Shown: positions 51,857-60,911 of the stretch, in pieces | Layout: every line of letters starts with the position of its first letter | Numbering within the stretch: position 1 is the stretch's first letter | DNA from: Oxalobacteraceae bacterium | GTDB lineage: Bacteria; Pseudomonadota; Gammaproteobacteria; Burkholderiales; Burkholderiaceae_D | Assembly (NCBI GenBank): GCA_030698225.1 | Contig: JAUYNR010000103.1 | Span: 1-64,000 of the forward strand | DNA: 64,000 nt | Direction: 5' to 3' | Position numbers and translations under genes: made by a program | The notes under the pieces: generated by a model | Database searches by the model: none | What the model was told of the DNA's origin: nothing | The model's input: only the letters and a program-made list of their open reading frames with translations

Positions 51857-53320
51857 TCAATACCGATAATGCTCCGGCTTGTAAGGGCCGGCCTTGGACA
51901 CGCCGATATACGCGGCCTGTTCATCGGTCAGCTCGGTCAGCTGCGCATTGAGTTTCTTCAATTGCAGGCGCGCCACTTTTTCATCCAGATGCTTGGGCAG
52001 CGTGTAGACGCCGACCGGGTACGCGGCTGTATTGGCAAACAATTCAATCTGCGCGATGGTCTGGTTGGCAAACGACGAGCTCATCACATACGATGGATGG
52101 CCGGTACCGCAACCCAGATTCACCAAACGGCCTTCGGCCAGCAGGATGATGCGGCGGCCGTCCGGGAAAATGATGTGATCGACTTGCGGCTTGATGTTTT
52201 CCCAGGTGTACTGCTTGAGCGATGCGACATCGATTTCATTGTCGAAATGGCCGATGTTGCAGACGATCGCCTGATCCTTCATCTGCGCCAAATGGTCATG
52301 GGTCAGGATGTGATAGTTGCCGGTGCAGGTAACGAAAATGTCACCATGCGCGGCCGCGTAATCCATCGTCACCACACGGTAGCCTTCCATCGCCGCCTGC
52401 AGCGCGCAGATCGGATCGATTTCGGTCACCCACACCTGCGCCGACAACGCGCGCATCGCCTGCGCCGAACCCTTGCCGACGTCGCCGTAGCCGGCGATCA
52501 CCGCCACCTTGCCGGCGATCATCACGTCGGTGGCGCGCTTGATGCCGTCCACCAGCGATTCGCGGCAACCGTACAGATTGTCGAACTTGGATTTGGTAAC
52601 CGAGTCGTTGACATTGATGGCCGGGAACGCCAGCTTGCCGTCCTTGTGCATCTGATACAGCCGATGCACGCCGGTGGTGGTTTCCTCGGTCACGCCCTTG
52701 ATTTCAGCCAGACGACTGGAGTACCAGCCAGGCTGACTGACCAGGCGTTTCCTGATCGAATTGAACAGGCAGATTTCCTCTTCGGAGGCCGGATTGTCCA
52801 ATACCGACGGATCTTGTTCGGCGCGCGTGCCCAGATGCAGCAACAGCGTCGCATCGCCGCCGTCGTCGAGGATCATGTTGGCGTACTGGATCTGCCCCTG
52901 CGCGTCATTGGTCCATTCGAAGATGCGATGGGTGAATTCCCAGTAATCATCCAGCGACTCGCCCTTGAAGGCGAACACCGGGGTGCCGCCAGCGGCAATC
53001 GCAGCGGCTGCGTGGTCCTGGGTCGAGTAGATATTGCACGAGGCCCAGCGCACATCGGCGCCCAGCGCCTCCAGGGTCTGGATCAGCACCGCGGTCTGGA
53101 TCGTCATGTGGATCGAACCGGCAATCCGCGCACCTTTCAGCGGCTGGGCGGCGGCGAACTCTTCGCGGATCGCCATCAGGCCCGGCATTTCAGTTTCGGC
53201 GATGCGGACTTCCTTGCGGCCCCAATCGGCCAGGGCCAGGTCGGCGACCACATAATCTGCGAATGCGGTAGTGGTTGGTGTGGATGGAATGCTTGTGGAA
53301 TGGGAAACTGCGGCGTTCAT
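51857..53320 (-). CDS. ahcY: S-adenosylhomocysteine hydrolase
   Basis: 487 aa from ATG 53320 (GGAGGG 4 bases upstream). NAD-dependent splitting of S-adenosylhomocysteine into adenosine and homocysteine, which clears the inhibitory by-product of methylation. Motifs: [50 protein letters not shown], and the NAD site [15 protein letters not shown]; ends with KPEHYRY as the family does. Its leader carries an SAH riboswitch, so it is switched on when its substrate builds up. Confidence 0.97.
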   Translation of the reverse strand: MNAAVSHSTSIPSTPTTTAFADYVVADLALADWGRKEVRIAETEMPGLMAIREEFAAAQPLKGARIAGSIHMTIQTAVLIQTLEALGADVRWASCNIYSTQDHAAAAIAAGGTPVFAFKGESLDDYWEFTHRIFEWTNDAQGQIQYANMILDDGGDATLLLHLGTRAEQDPSVLDNPASEEEICLFNSIRKRLVSQPGWYSSRLAEIKGVTEETTTGVHRLYQMHKDGKLAFPAINVNDSVTKSKFDNLYGCRESLVDGIKRATDVMIAGKVAVIAGYGDVGKGSAQAMRALSAQVWVTEIDPICALQAAMEGYRVVTMDYAAAHGDIFVTCTGNYHILTHDHLAQMKDQAIVCNIGHFDNEIDVASLKQYTWENIKPQVDHIIFPDGRRIILLAEGRLVNLGCGTGHPSYVMSSSFANQTIAQIELFANTAAYPVGVYTLPKHLDEKVARLQLKKLNAQLTELTDEQAAYIGVSKAGPYKPEHYRY

Positions 53321-53348
53321 CACGCCCTCCTTTCGGTTAGAAAAAAAG

Positions 53349-53432
53349 TAACGTGAGCGCAGTTGCGGGAAAAAATTACCCAAGCCTGATACCGTTTATT
53401 TGGCATAAACAGCACTGCAACGCTCCTTGGGG
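53349..53432 (-). ncRNA. S-adenosylhomocysteine (SAH) riboswitch
   Basis: On the minus strand the leader of ahcY reads CCAAGGAGCGTTGCA ... CAGGCTTGGG ... ACTGCGCTCACG. This matches the SAH riboswitch pattern: GAGGAGCGNTGCA paired with AGGCTNGG, and the late GCGCTCA strand pairing back in a pseudoknot. The element ends 28 bases before the start codon, close to the GGAGGG site, so it probably acts on translation or by access to the leader. Binding SAH turns ahcY on in known cases. Confidence 0.85.
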
Positions 53433-53438
53433 AGTGAA

Positions 53439-53444
53439 ATTATA
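53439..53444 (-). promoter_or_regulatory. -10 box of the ahcY promoter
   Basis: On the minus strand TATAAT sits 6 bases before the first paired base of the riboswitch, where a start site would fall. No convincing -35 box is seen (CACGGC at the right distance), and the region is taken by a palindrome. Confidence 0.45.
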
Positions 53445-53447
53445 ACC

Positions 53448-53504
53448 CAGTAGTGGAGGCCGCCGTGCCTGCACGGTTTGCAGGCACGGAGGCCTGCACT
53501 ACTG
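53448..53504. repeat. Palindromic repeat between metK and ahcY
   Basis: Two 26-base arms (starting CAGTAGTGGAGGCC and mirrored by GGCCTGCACTACTG) match in 24 positions around a short loop. It begins directly at the metK stop codon (53505), so it can serve as the metK terminator. Confidence 0.75.
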
Positions 53505-54662
53505 CTACAGCCCGGCCGCCGCACGCAAGAGCGCCGCCTTGTCGGTGCGCTCCCAGGTGAATTCCGGCTCTTCGCGGCCGAAGTGGCCGTAGGCGGCGGT
53601 CTTGGTGTAGATCGGACGCAGCAGGTCGAGCATCTGGACTATCCCTTTCGGACGCAGATCGAAATGCTCGAGCACCAGTTGCGCCAGTTCCCGGTCGCTG
53701 ATCTTGCCGGTGCCGAAAGTCGTCACCATGACCGAAGTCGGCTTGGCCACGCCGATTGCATAGGAAACCTGGATCTGGCAACGCTGGGCCAAACCGGCGG
53801 CGACGATGTTCTTCGCCACATAACGGCCGGCGTATGCAGCCGAGCGGTCCACCTTGCTGGGGTCCTTGCCGGAAAATGCGCCGCCGCCGTGCGGTGCTGC
53901 GCCGCCATAGGTATCGACGATGATCTTGCGCCCGGTCAGGCCGCAATCGCCTTGCGGGCCGCCGATGACGAAACGGCCAGTCGGATTGATCAGGAAGTTG
54001 GTTTCCTGCAGCCACTCGTGCGGCACTACCGGCTTGATGATCTCCTCGATCGCCGCTTCCCTGATGTCCTTTTGCTCCATTTCCGGCGCATGCTGGGTCG
54101 ACAATACGATGGTGTCGATGGCGACCGGACGGCCATCCACGTACTTCAGGGTGACCTGCGACTTGGCATCCGGGCGCAGCCACGGCAGGCGGCCGTCCTT
54201 GCGCAACTGCGACTGGCGCTCGACGATCCGATGGGCATAATGGATCGCCGCCGGCATCAGTTCCGGCGTTTCGTCGCAGGCGTAGCCGAACATCAGGCCC
54301 TGGTCACCGGCGCCCTGATCACGCCCCTCACCCTCGTCGACGCCCTGGGCGATATCGCGTGATTGCTGGTCATAGCACACCATCACCGCGCAACCCTTGT
54401 AATCGATGCCGTATTCGGTATTGTCGTAGCCGATGCGCTTCAAGGTGTCGCGTGCGACGCGAATATAATCGACCTGCGCAGTCGACGAGATTTCGCCGGC
54501 CAGAATCACCAGGCCGGTATTGCACAGGGTCTCGGCGGCAACCCGGCCGTGCGGGTCCTGCTCCAGCACGGCGTCCAGGATGGCGTCGGAAATCTGGTCG
54601 GCGACTTTGTCGGGATGACCTTCGGAAACGGATTCGGAAGTGAAAAGATAGGTATCGGCCAT
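53505..54662 (-). CDS. metK: S-adenosylmethionine synthetase
   Basis: 385 aa. Makes SAM from methionine and ATP. Signatures: [21 protein letters not shown] at the N-terminus (His of the active site), [12 protein letters not shown] in the middle (ATP loop) and [19 protein letters not shown] (the P-loop-like second motif). Length matches the family (about 384). It is upstream of ahcY on the same strand, separated by the palindrome and riboswitch, so the two are separately controlled. Confidence 0.97.
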   Translation of the reverse strand: MADTYLFTSESVSEGHPDKVADQISDAILDAVLEQDPHGRVAAETLCNTGLVILAGEISSTAQVDYIRVARDTLKRIGYDNTEYGIDYKGCAVMVCYDQQSRDIAQGVDEGEGRDQGAGDQGLMFGYACDETPELMPAAIHYAHRIVERQSQLRKDGRLPWLRPDAKSQVTLKYVDGRPVAIDTIVLSTQHAPEMEQKDIREAAIEEIIKPVVPHEWLQETNFLINPTGRFVIGGPQGDCGLTGRKIIVDTYGGAAPHGGGAFSGKDPSKVDRSAAYAGRYVAKNIVAAGLAQRCQIQVSYAIGVAKPTSVMVTTFGTGKISDRELAQLVLEHFDLRPKGIVQMLDLLRPIYTKTAAYGHFGREEPEFTWERTDKAALLRAAAGL

Positions 54663-54831
54663 GGCAGGCTCCTATGAAATAGTTTGGCAATGTCGCGGCC
54701 AATCCAATGAGCCTGCGACGCTTTAGCGATATTTATATGCCGCCTCGCAAGTTGTCTCTGTTAACTCGGCGGATACTGCAGTGTGATATTTTACGCCTCT
54801 TGCTAGTAATCGGCAAAGCCGCCCTCTTCCC

Positions 54832-55704
54832 ATGCTTGTAACTTTGTTTCGCCTGCTGTCACGCCTTCCGTTGCCCGCGCTGCACGCGCTCGGCTCCACG
54901 CTGGGCTGGCTGGTCTACCTGGCCTCGCCGTCCTACCGCAGGCGCCTGTCGGAGAATATCCGCCGCGCCGGCCACGCCACCTACCGCAATGCCGCCATTA
55001 GCGAATCCGGCAAAAGCATCCTGGAACTGGCGTTCGTCTGGTGCGCGCCGCCGGAGCGGGTATTGCGCTGCGCCAACATCGAGAATTGGGAACTGGTGCA
55101 GGCCGCGCTCGACGCCAAACAGGGCGTGATCTTCCTGACCCCGCATTTGGGCTGCTTCGAGATCATCGCCCAATCCATCGCGGCCCGGACGCCACTGACC
55201 GTACTGTACCGGCCGCCGCGCAAGGAAGCGCTGAAACCGCTGATAGAAGGCGCGCGCGCGCGCGCCAATCTGCTGCTGGCGCCGGCCAATTTAGCCGGGG
55301 TGCGGGCGCTGTTCAAGTGCCTTAAAAAAGGCGGTGCGATCGGCCTGCTGCCAGACCAGGTGCCGCAGCACGGCGAAGGCGTGTGGGCCGATTTCTTCGG
55401 CAAACCGGCCTATACGATGACGCTGCCGGCCAAGCTGCACCAGCTGTCCGGGGCACCGATCATCCTGTCGTATGCCGAGCGGCTGCCGTTCGGGCGCGGC
55501 TATGTGGTTCGCTTCGTCCGCTTCGAGGAAGCGCTGGGCGACACCCCTGCATCACAGGCCGCCGCCATCAATCGCGCGATGGAAAAACTGATTGCACGCT
55601 GCCCGGCACAGTACTTCTGGAGCTACCACCGCTACAAAATCCCCGGCGGCGTGGCACCGCCCGCCGCAGTTGCCGCGACTGACGTTGCGTCGGAGCAGAC
55701 ATGA
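54832..55704 (+). CDS. Lipid A biosynthesis lauroyl-type acyltransferase (LpxL/HtrB family)
   Basis: 290 aa. Adds a secondary acyl chain to Kdo-lipid A at the inner membrane. An N-terminal hydrophobic segment is followed by the catalytic HX4E motif, here HLGCFE (TPHLGCFEI), then VLYRPPRKEAL, GAIGLLPDQVPQHGEGVWADFFGKPA and a C-terminal FWSYHRYK. Length typical of LpxL/LpxM. The ATG at 54832 is the start. The stop overlaps the second acyltransferase gene by four bases, so the two are a coupled pair. Confidence 0.92.
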   Translation: MLVTLFRLLSRLPLPALHALGSTLGWLVYLASPSYRRRLSENIRRAGHATYRNAAISESGKSILELAFVWCAPPERVLRCANIENWELVQAALDAKQGVIFLTPHLGCFEIIAQSIAARTPLTVLYRPPRKEALKPLIEGARARANLLLAPANLAGVRALFKCLKKGGAIGLLPDQVPQHGEGVWADFFGKPAYTMTLPAKLHQLSGAPIILSYAERLPFGRGYVVRFVRFEEALGDTPASQAAAINRAMEKLIARCPAQYFWSYHRYKIPGGVAPPAAVAATDVASEQT

Positions 55705-56585
55705 GGTTATTGCTGGGCTTGATGTGGCTGCTGCACTGGCTGCCGCTGCCGCTGCTGGGGCGTTTTGGCAGCGGGGTCGGCAGCCTGCTGTTTGTGCTGC
55801 TGCGCTCGCGCCGCCACATCACCCTGACCAATTTGCGCTTGTGCATGCCGGAACTGTCCGAAGCAGAGCGACTGGCGCTGGCACGCCAGCATTTTCAGGC
55901 TTATTCGCGCAGCGTCTGGGAGCGCTCCATTTTGTGGTGGGCCTCGGAAACGCGCCTGAAGCGCCTGATCAGGGTCGAGCAACCGGGCGTGCCGACGGCC
56001 GCGATGGCAAACGGTCCGACCATACTCTTGTGTCCGCATTTTGTGTGCCTCGACGTGGCGGGCGTGGCCACGGCGATGGAGGTCAGCGCGTGCTCGATGT
56101 ATGTCCAGCAGAAAAACAGCACGTTCGACAGAATATTGCGGGCCGGACGCGAACGTTTCAGGCCGGTCCGGTTGTTTACGCGCCAGGACGGCATCAAGCC
56201 GATCATGCGCGCGCTACGCGACGGCCTGCCTTATTTCATGTTGCCAGACATGGATTTCGGCCCGAAAGATGCCGAATTCGTGCCGTTTTTCGGCATCCCG
56301 GCAGCCACGCTGACCGCGACCGCGCGCATTGCCGCGGTGACCGGGGCCCAGATCATTCCGGTGATCGCCACTTTCCTGCCCAATTATCAAGGCTGGAGCG
56401 TGAAATTTTATCCGGCGTGGAAAAACTATCCGGGCCCCGACATCACGGCCGCCACGCGCAGGATGAACGAATTCATCGAAGAACGGGCGCGTGAAGCGCC
56501 AGCCGAATACTTCTGGACCCACAAGCGCTTCAAGACACGCCCGCCAGGCGTGCTCAGCGTGTATGCGCCGGCCCGTCAGGATTGA
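55701..56585 (+). CDS. Second lipid A acyltransferase (LpxL/LpxM family)
   Basis: 294 aa; the ATG overlaps the previous stop (ATGA). The catalytic motif is HX4D, seen as HFVCLD, with the later DGIKPIMRALRDGLPYFMLPDMDFGPKD block and FWTHKRFKTRPPG near the end. Two different acyltransferases in tandem (HX4E and HX4D forms) suggest that two secondary chains are added. Membrane-anchored at the N-terminus. Confidence 0.91.
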   Translation: MRLLLGLMWLLHWLPLPLLGRFGSGVGSLLFVLLRSRRHITLTNLRLCMPELSEAERLALARQHFQAYSRSVWERSILWWASETRLKRLIRVEQPGVPTAAMANGPTILLCPHFVCLDVAGVATAMEVSACSMYVQQKNSTFDRILRAGRERFRPVRLFTRQDGIKPIMRALRDGLPYFMLPDMDFGPKDAEFVPFFGIPAATLTATARIAAVTGAQIIPVIATFLPNYQGWSVKFYPAWKNYPGPDITAATRRMNEFIEERAREAPAEYFWTHKRFKTRPPGVLSVYAPARQD

Positions 56586-56640
56586 ATATACTTAGCTCAT
56601 GTTGCGCAGCTCCCAAGCAAAGCGAGTCGGACTTGGCATC

Positions 56641-56723
56641 GTAGGTCGGGTTAGCGATAGCGTAACCCGACATTCTCCGCCGCAAATGTCGGGTTACGCG
56701 ATGAAGCCGCTAACCCGACCTAC
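56641..56723. repeat. GTCGGGTTA cruciform repeat, copy 2
   Basis: An 83-bp imperfect palindrome: GTAGGTCGGGTTAGCG at the left, CGCTAACCCGACCTAC at the right, with inner arms CGTAACCCGACATT / AATGTCGGGTTACGCG. Same family as 31642-31727. Lies after the second acyltransferase gene and could stop transcription. Confidence 0.8.
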
Positions 56724-56772
56724 AATGCTTCTGTAGACCTCGACTCGCTTTGCCCGGATATTGCGAAAACTA

Positions 56773-56843
56773 TATACTCAATAATGTATTTTTAAATACC
56801 GCCTGTATATATGCGGAAAAAGCATTGTTTTAAACCATACTCC
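56773..56843 (+). repeat. 71-bp AT-rich dispersed element, copy I
   Basis: The cleanest copy, 71 bp: TATACTC at the left, AATGTATTTTTAAATACCGC, TATATATGCGGAAAAAGC, then GTTTTAAACC and ATACTCC at the right. Ends only 7 bases before the dapF start codon, and no Shine-Dalgarno sequence is visible between them. Confidence 0.7.
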
Positions 56844-56850
56844 ACATAAA

Positions 56851-57708
56851 ATGAAACTTAAATTCACCAAGATGCAGGGCGCCGGGAATGATTTCGTGGT
56901 GATCGACGCGATCAGCCAGCAGATCGATTTCACCCCGGCGCAGTGGCAATTCATCGCCGACCGCCGTTTCGGCATCGGCGCCGACCAGATGCTGGTGGTG
57001 GAAAAAGCGCCGACGCCGGAGGTCGATTTCCGCTACCGGATCTACAACGCCGACGGCGGAGAAGTCGAGCAGTGCGGCAATGGCGCACGCGCGTTCGTGC
57101 GTTTCGTCACTGAAAAGGGCTTGACCGGCAAGCGCAGCATTCGGGTGCAAACCCTGTCCGGCGTGATCGAACCCCGACTCGAAACCGATGGCCGCATCAG
57201 CGTCAACATGGGTTCGCCAGTACTGACCCCGGCGCAGGTGCCGTTCGATGCCCGCGGCCTGCAAGGCAAAGCCGAGGGCAGCGACACGCTGTGGCCGCTC
57301 GACATCGACAGCGCGATCGTCTGGATATCGGTAGTCTCGATGGGCAACCCGCATGCGGTGCAGGTGGTGGCGGACGCGGACCTAGCGCCGGTTGCCGCCG
57401 CCGGCCCGCAGATCGAACATCACCCGCGCTTTCCAAAGCGCGTCAATGCCGGCTTCATGCAAATCGTCGACCGTCATCACATCAAGCTGCGGGTGTTCGA
57501 GCGCGGCGCCGGTGAAACCCTGGCCTGCGGCACCGGCGCCTGCGCTGCGGTAGTGGCCGGCATCCGGCGCGGCCTGCTGGATTCGCCGGTGCGCGTCACC
57601 ATGCGCGGCGGCGAACTGTCGATCGCCTGGGCCGGCCAAGACCAGCCGGTACTGCTGACCGGCCCGGCGGTAACTGTGTTCGAGGGCGAAATCGAGATCC
57701 CGGAGTAG
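56851..57708 (+). CDS. dapF: Diaminopimelate epimerase
   Basis: 285 aa. Converts LL- to meso-diaminopimelate for lysine and peptidoglycan. The two catalytic cysteines are in [20 protein letters not shown] and [12 protein letters not shown], and [13 protein letters not shown] opens the protein. Length is as expected (about 275-290). The leader up to the start codon is occupied by the 71-bp element; no clear ribosome binding site is seen. Confidence 0.96.
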   Translation: MKLKFTKMQGAGNDFVVIDAISQQIDFTPAQWQFIADRRFGIGADQMLVVEKAPTPEVDFRYRIYNADGGEVEQCGNGARAFVRFVTEKGLTGKRSIRVQTLSGVIEPRLETDGRISVNMGSPVLTPAQVPFDARGLQGKAEGSDTLWPLDIDSAIVWISVVSMGNPHAVQVVADADLAPVAAAGPQIEHHPRFPKRVNAGFMQIVDRHHIKLRVFERGAGETLACGTGACAAVVAGIRRGLLDSPVRVTMRGGELSIAWAGQDQPVLLTGPAVTVFEGEIEIPE

Positions 57709-57718
57709 ATCTGTTTTG

Positions 57719-57800
57719 CTCCTCTCTCCCGGCATGGCTTTTCTTGGTGCCCGAATCGCGATGCGATTCGCTTGCGGGAGAGAGGCCGGGAGAGAGGGAG
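57719..57800. repeat. REP-like hairpin with long loop, type 2, copy 2
   Basis: CCTCTCTCCCGGC ... GCGGGAGAGAGG encloses the same loop as at 36658-36731 (ATGGCTTTTCTTGGTGCCCG then AATCGCGATGCGATTCGC). It directly follows dapF. Confidence 0.7.
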
Positions 57801-57899
57801 CCAGCAAACATTCCGGCCGCATCAATATGGCAATGCAGTCAAGGTTGCGCCTTGTTTTGACACCTTGCATATTGCGAGCACCCTCCCTTGCAGGGCGCA

Positions 57900-57948
57900 C
57901 ACAGGCTTGCAAGCCTGTGCCGCTACGCTGGCGAATGGCATGCCATTC
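57900..57948. repeat. Two perfect palindromes in the dapF-Sel1 gap
   Basis: CACAGGCTTGCAAGCCTGTG at 57900-57919 and GAATGGCATGCCATTC at 57933-57948 are both perfect palindromes, 13 bases apart. Single copies in this window. Together with the flanking REP-like hairpins they make the 292-base gap almost entirely repeats. Confidence 0.65.
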
Positions 57949-57966
57949 GAATTCCCAGCTACGCCC

Positions 57967-57999
57967 CCCAGCCCCTCTCCCACAAGTGGGAGAGGGGGA
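57967..57999. repeat. REP-like hairpin, type 1, at the end of the Sel1 gene
   Basis: CCCCTCTCCCAC-AAGTGGGAGAGGGGG stem directly after the stop codon of the Sel1-repeat gene (58001, minus strand). May act as its terminator. Confidence 0.6.
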
Positions 58000-58000
58000 T

Positions 58001-59548
58001 TTAATCATCCCCGAACAAAGCCTTGAGCCGATACTGGCGCCGGCGGTAATTGCCTTCCGGCCCGCTCGGCCCGCAATCGACATCCTCGAAAATGCGCTTG
58101 ACGCGGTGCAGCGCCTGCAATTCCTCGGCGGTCTGCAGCAGAATCAGACGGCGCTTGCTGCGCGCGTTCTGCGTTCTGATATCGACTTGCAGGCAATGGC
58201 CGCAATCGGCCAGATTCGGATCGATCAGCAGGGCTTCCGCCCGCGACAGGCCAAACAGCGCCGCCAGCTCGATGCGCGCGGCCAAAAACGGCTGGGCCGC
58301 GATTATTTCGCGCGTCAGCTGCCGCTGCGCCGCCACCGCCCACGCTGCCGGAGTCGCCGGCGTCGCAACCTTGGTCAGCAGCAGCAAGGCTTCCCGGCTG
58401 CCTTGCGCTGCCGCCTTTTGCAGCCAGTAAGCGGCGCGCACGTCGTTCGAGGCGTCCTCGCGACGACTGCGCCAGGCGCTGGCACCGCACTCCAGTTGCG
58501 CGCTGCAGTGCCCCATCTCGGCCGCACGTTCCAGATAGCGTCTGGCGTCAAGCAGGCTGCGCTGCGAGAACTCCGCCCTCAGGTACACCCGCGACAACGC
58601 AAACCAGGCCTCGGCCGAACCTTGCTCAGCGGCCTGCGTGAGCCAGCTTATCGCCTTCATATAATGTGCAGAGCCGGGCACCGTTGTGGCCCGCGCACCA
58701 TCCCGGTCAATCCGGGCCAGCCACAAACCAAGCGCCAGCTGGGCCGCACGATCCCCCGCATACGCGGCCAGTTCCCAGCAGCGCTGCAGCAGCGCCAGGT
58801 CGGCATGCCCGGTGCCGGACAGCGCCTGCCCGGTGCGCGACAACAAGGTTACGTCGCGCGCAGACAGACGCTGTGCCTGCGCTTTCAGCACATCCGGCGC
58901 ATCCGCCGCAACAATATGCGCGACGCTATCGACCAGCGAGCGCGCCAGCGGCAATGCGCGATGCAGAAAGCCGTCCCAGTCCGACCCGGCCCACGCATGT
59001 TCGGCCAGCGCCTGCTGCGCTGGCGCCACGCCGCCATCGGCAGCACGGCCGGCCCACGCCAAAGGTGTCTGGTCCGGCCCAATAGCCGACAGCGCCGGCG
59101 CAGGTTCCTGCGCCGCCACGCGGATGTCGGCCTGTTGCGCCAGCAGCCATTGCGCATCGGCAATGCCCGCCTGCGCCAATGCCTGCAATGCCTGCAATGC
59201 CTTGTCGCGCACAGCCGGGGCCGGCGCGCTCGTCAACTCCAGCACCAGACTGGCAAACACCAGCCCCGCCGCCGGCACTCCGGCATCGAAGGCCCGTTCA
59301 AACCAGCGCAGATACGACAGCGGCTTGGCGGTCCGGCGCACCGTCTCGGTCGGGATGTGGTTGCCGATCAGCATCCAGGCTTGGCTCTCGCCCTGGTGCG
59401 CGGCCCGGTCCAGCCAGTGCAGCGCGGTGGTCAGACTCTGCGGCAAACCGCCGCCGCCAAACAGGTAGCGCGTGCCCAGCGCCAGCTGCGCGGCAACCTC
59501 GCCGGCGCGCGCGCCGCGGATCATCGCCAGCTCTTCACGTGTGGCCAT
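58001..59548 (-). CDS. Sel1/TPR-like repeat protein of unknown role
   Basis: 515 aa from ATG 59548 (a TTG at 59566 is an alternative). It contains several Sel1-like helical repeats of about 36 residues, such as ALHWLDRAAHQGESQAWMLIG, AISWLTQAAEQGSAEAWFALSRVYL and YLERAAEMGHCSAQLECG. Repeats of this kind form a superhelix for protein-protein contacts. A basic C-terminal part with scattered cysteines (CGHCLQVDIRTQNARSKRR) follows. No signal peptide or enzyme motif is seen. Function cannot be stated. Confidence 0.7.
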   Translation of the reverse strand: MATREELAMIRGARAGEVAAQLALGTRYLFGGGGLPQSLTTALHWLDRAAHQGESQAWMLIGNHIPTETVRRTAKPLSYLRWFERAFDAGVPAAGLVFASLVLELTSAPAPAVRDKALQALQALAQAGIADAQWLLAQQADIRVAAQEPAPALSAIGPDQTPLAWAGRAADGGVAPAQQALAEHAWAGSDWDGFLHRALPLARSLVDSVAHIVAADAPDVLKAQAQRLSARDVTLLSRTGQALSGTGHADLALLQRCWELAAYAGDRAAQLALGLWLARIDRDGARATTVPGSAHYMKAISWLTQAAEQGSAEAWFALSRVYLRAEFSQRSLLDARRYLERAAEMGHCSAQLECGASAWRSRREDASNDVRAAYWLQKAAAQGSREALLLLTKVATPATPAAWAVAAQRQLTREIIAAQPFLAARIELAALFGLSRAEALLIDPNLADCGHCLQVDIRTQNARSKRRLILLQTAEELQALHRVKRIFEDVDCGPSGPEGNYRRRQYRLKALFGDD

Positions 59549-59912
59549 GGTTGCAATCCTGTTCAAAAATAATGCGCATGAAAAATCGTTTCATCAACAG
59601 GCATCGAAGATAAATGGCGGATATTATTGCAATAAATGTATTCTTAAAACAACAATCTACCACGCTCCGGCAACTGTCGCTCGCCAGCAAAAATTCCCAT
59701 TCGCCAACAAACACTCTGGCACCGCGCGATTCAGAGGTTCAAAAGGTGCAAAATGTGTATCAAATGAACTACAACACCAGATGATTATTCATATTTATCA
59801 AATACAACTAAAGCAAAAAACTAATTTTGCTGCAGTGTGTCAATTAATGCCTATCTTCGATCTGGTTCGAAACAAGCGGTCCCATGGCAATACCATTTAT
59901 TGGAGATTTAAA
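59549..59912. other. Gene-free leader of the first tandem porin
   Basis: 364 AT-rich bases. No ORF is supported. The last 150 bases resemble the leader of the second tandem porin gene (CATATTTATCAAAT.CA and TTAATNCCTATCTT are shared), so this is a duplicated 5' region that should carry the porin promoter. Confidence 0.6.
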
Positions 59913-60911
59913 GTGAAAAAGACTCTCATCGCATTGGCAGTACTCGGCTCCATCGCCGGCGTAGCGCAAGCACAATCTTCCGTTACCGTCTACGGCGTCG
60001 TCGACGTCGGCCTGGCACATGAAAACAACGGCGCCGATTCCGTGACTAGATTGGATAGCGGCAATTGGAGCGGTAGCCGCCTGGGCTTTAAAGGCACTGA
60101 AGACCTCGGTGGTGGCCTGTCCGCGATTTTTACAATCGAAAGCGGCTTCAACGCTGATACCGGCGCACAGGCAGATGCAGCAAAATTATTTAACCGCCAA
60201 GCTTTTGTTGGCCTGAGCGGCGCTTTCGGCGCGGTCAAGCTGGGCCGTCAAAAGAACGCACTCTACGCCAACGTGGACACTTTCGATCCGTTTGGCAATG
60301 GTCTGGCCGGCGACTCGGCACGCTTGTTCAGCTATAACGGCAGCCGTACCGACAACCTGATCACCTACGGTTACGCCGCCAACGGCTTCCGAGGCGAGCT
60401 GCAATACGGTCTGGGTGAAGTTGCTGGCAACTCATCCGCCAGCCGTACTGCTGCAGGTTTTGTCGGCTACAAGAATGGCCCGATCGATGTTGTATTGACG
60501 CACCAGAATATCAAGAACGCAACTGACACCGACAGCACCAAGATGACATTGCTGGGCGGTAATTATAATTTCGGCGTAGTTAAAGCCTTTGCTACTTATG
60601 CAGTGGAAAAAGGCGTTGTACTTAACACAGCGACTCCACTCGACCAACGCGATGCACTGCTTGGCTTGACCGCACCGGTCGGTGCCGCAGGCACCTTGAT
60701 GGTTTCCTACATCCGCAAGACGGATAAAGCGGCCGACGACGCCGATGCGCGCCAGATTGCTATCGGCTACGCGCACGCTCTGTCCAAGCGCACCACTTTG
60801 TACACCAGCTATGGTCAACTGCGCAACGATGACAGCGCTACATACGCAGGCGTTCCTGTTGCAGGTGACACAGACAAACTGTTCAACGTCGGCATCCGCC
60901 ACACCTTCTAA
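59913..60911 (+). CDS. General porin, tandem copy 1
   Basis: 332 aa from GTG 59913, with GGAG 8 bases upstream. Signal peptide VKKTLIALAVLGSIAGVAQA-QS, followed by the porin barrel: SVTVYGVVDVGLAHENNG, GSRLGFKGTEDLGGGLSAIF, then VGLSGAFGAVKLGRQ and a final FNVGIRHTF. Trimeric outer-membrane channel for small hydrophilic solutes. It is close to the next two genes, with near-identical first 22 residues, but its loops differ, which would change selectivity. It ends in a terminator at 60957-60980, so it is its own transcript. Confidence 0.94.
   Translation: MKKTLIALAVLGSIAGVAQAQSSVTVYGVVDVGLAHENNGADSVTRLDSGNWSGSRLGFKGTEDLGGGLSAIFTIESGFNADTGAQADAAKLFNRQAFVGLSGAFGAVKLGRQKNALYANVDTFDPFGNGLAGDSARLFSYNGSRTDNLITYGYAANGFRGELQYGLGEVAGNSSASRTAAGFVGYKNGPIDVVLTHQNIKNATDTDSTKMTLLGGNYNFGVVKAFATYAVEKGVVLNTATPLDQRDALLGLTAPVGAAGTLMVSYIRKTDKAADDADARQIAIGYAHALSKRTTLYTSYGQLRNDDSATYAGVPVAGDTDKLFNVGIRHTF

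Noticed and set aside
54720-54800. Possible tenth copy of the 71-bp element upstream of metK
   Set aside because: Only GTAT and GCGG pieces match on the minus strand, and the ends and length do not fit.
59600-59660. AT-rich stretch resembling the 71-bp element before porin 1
   Set aside because: Has GGCGG and ATGTATTC but in the wrong order and without either end.
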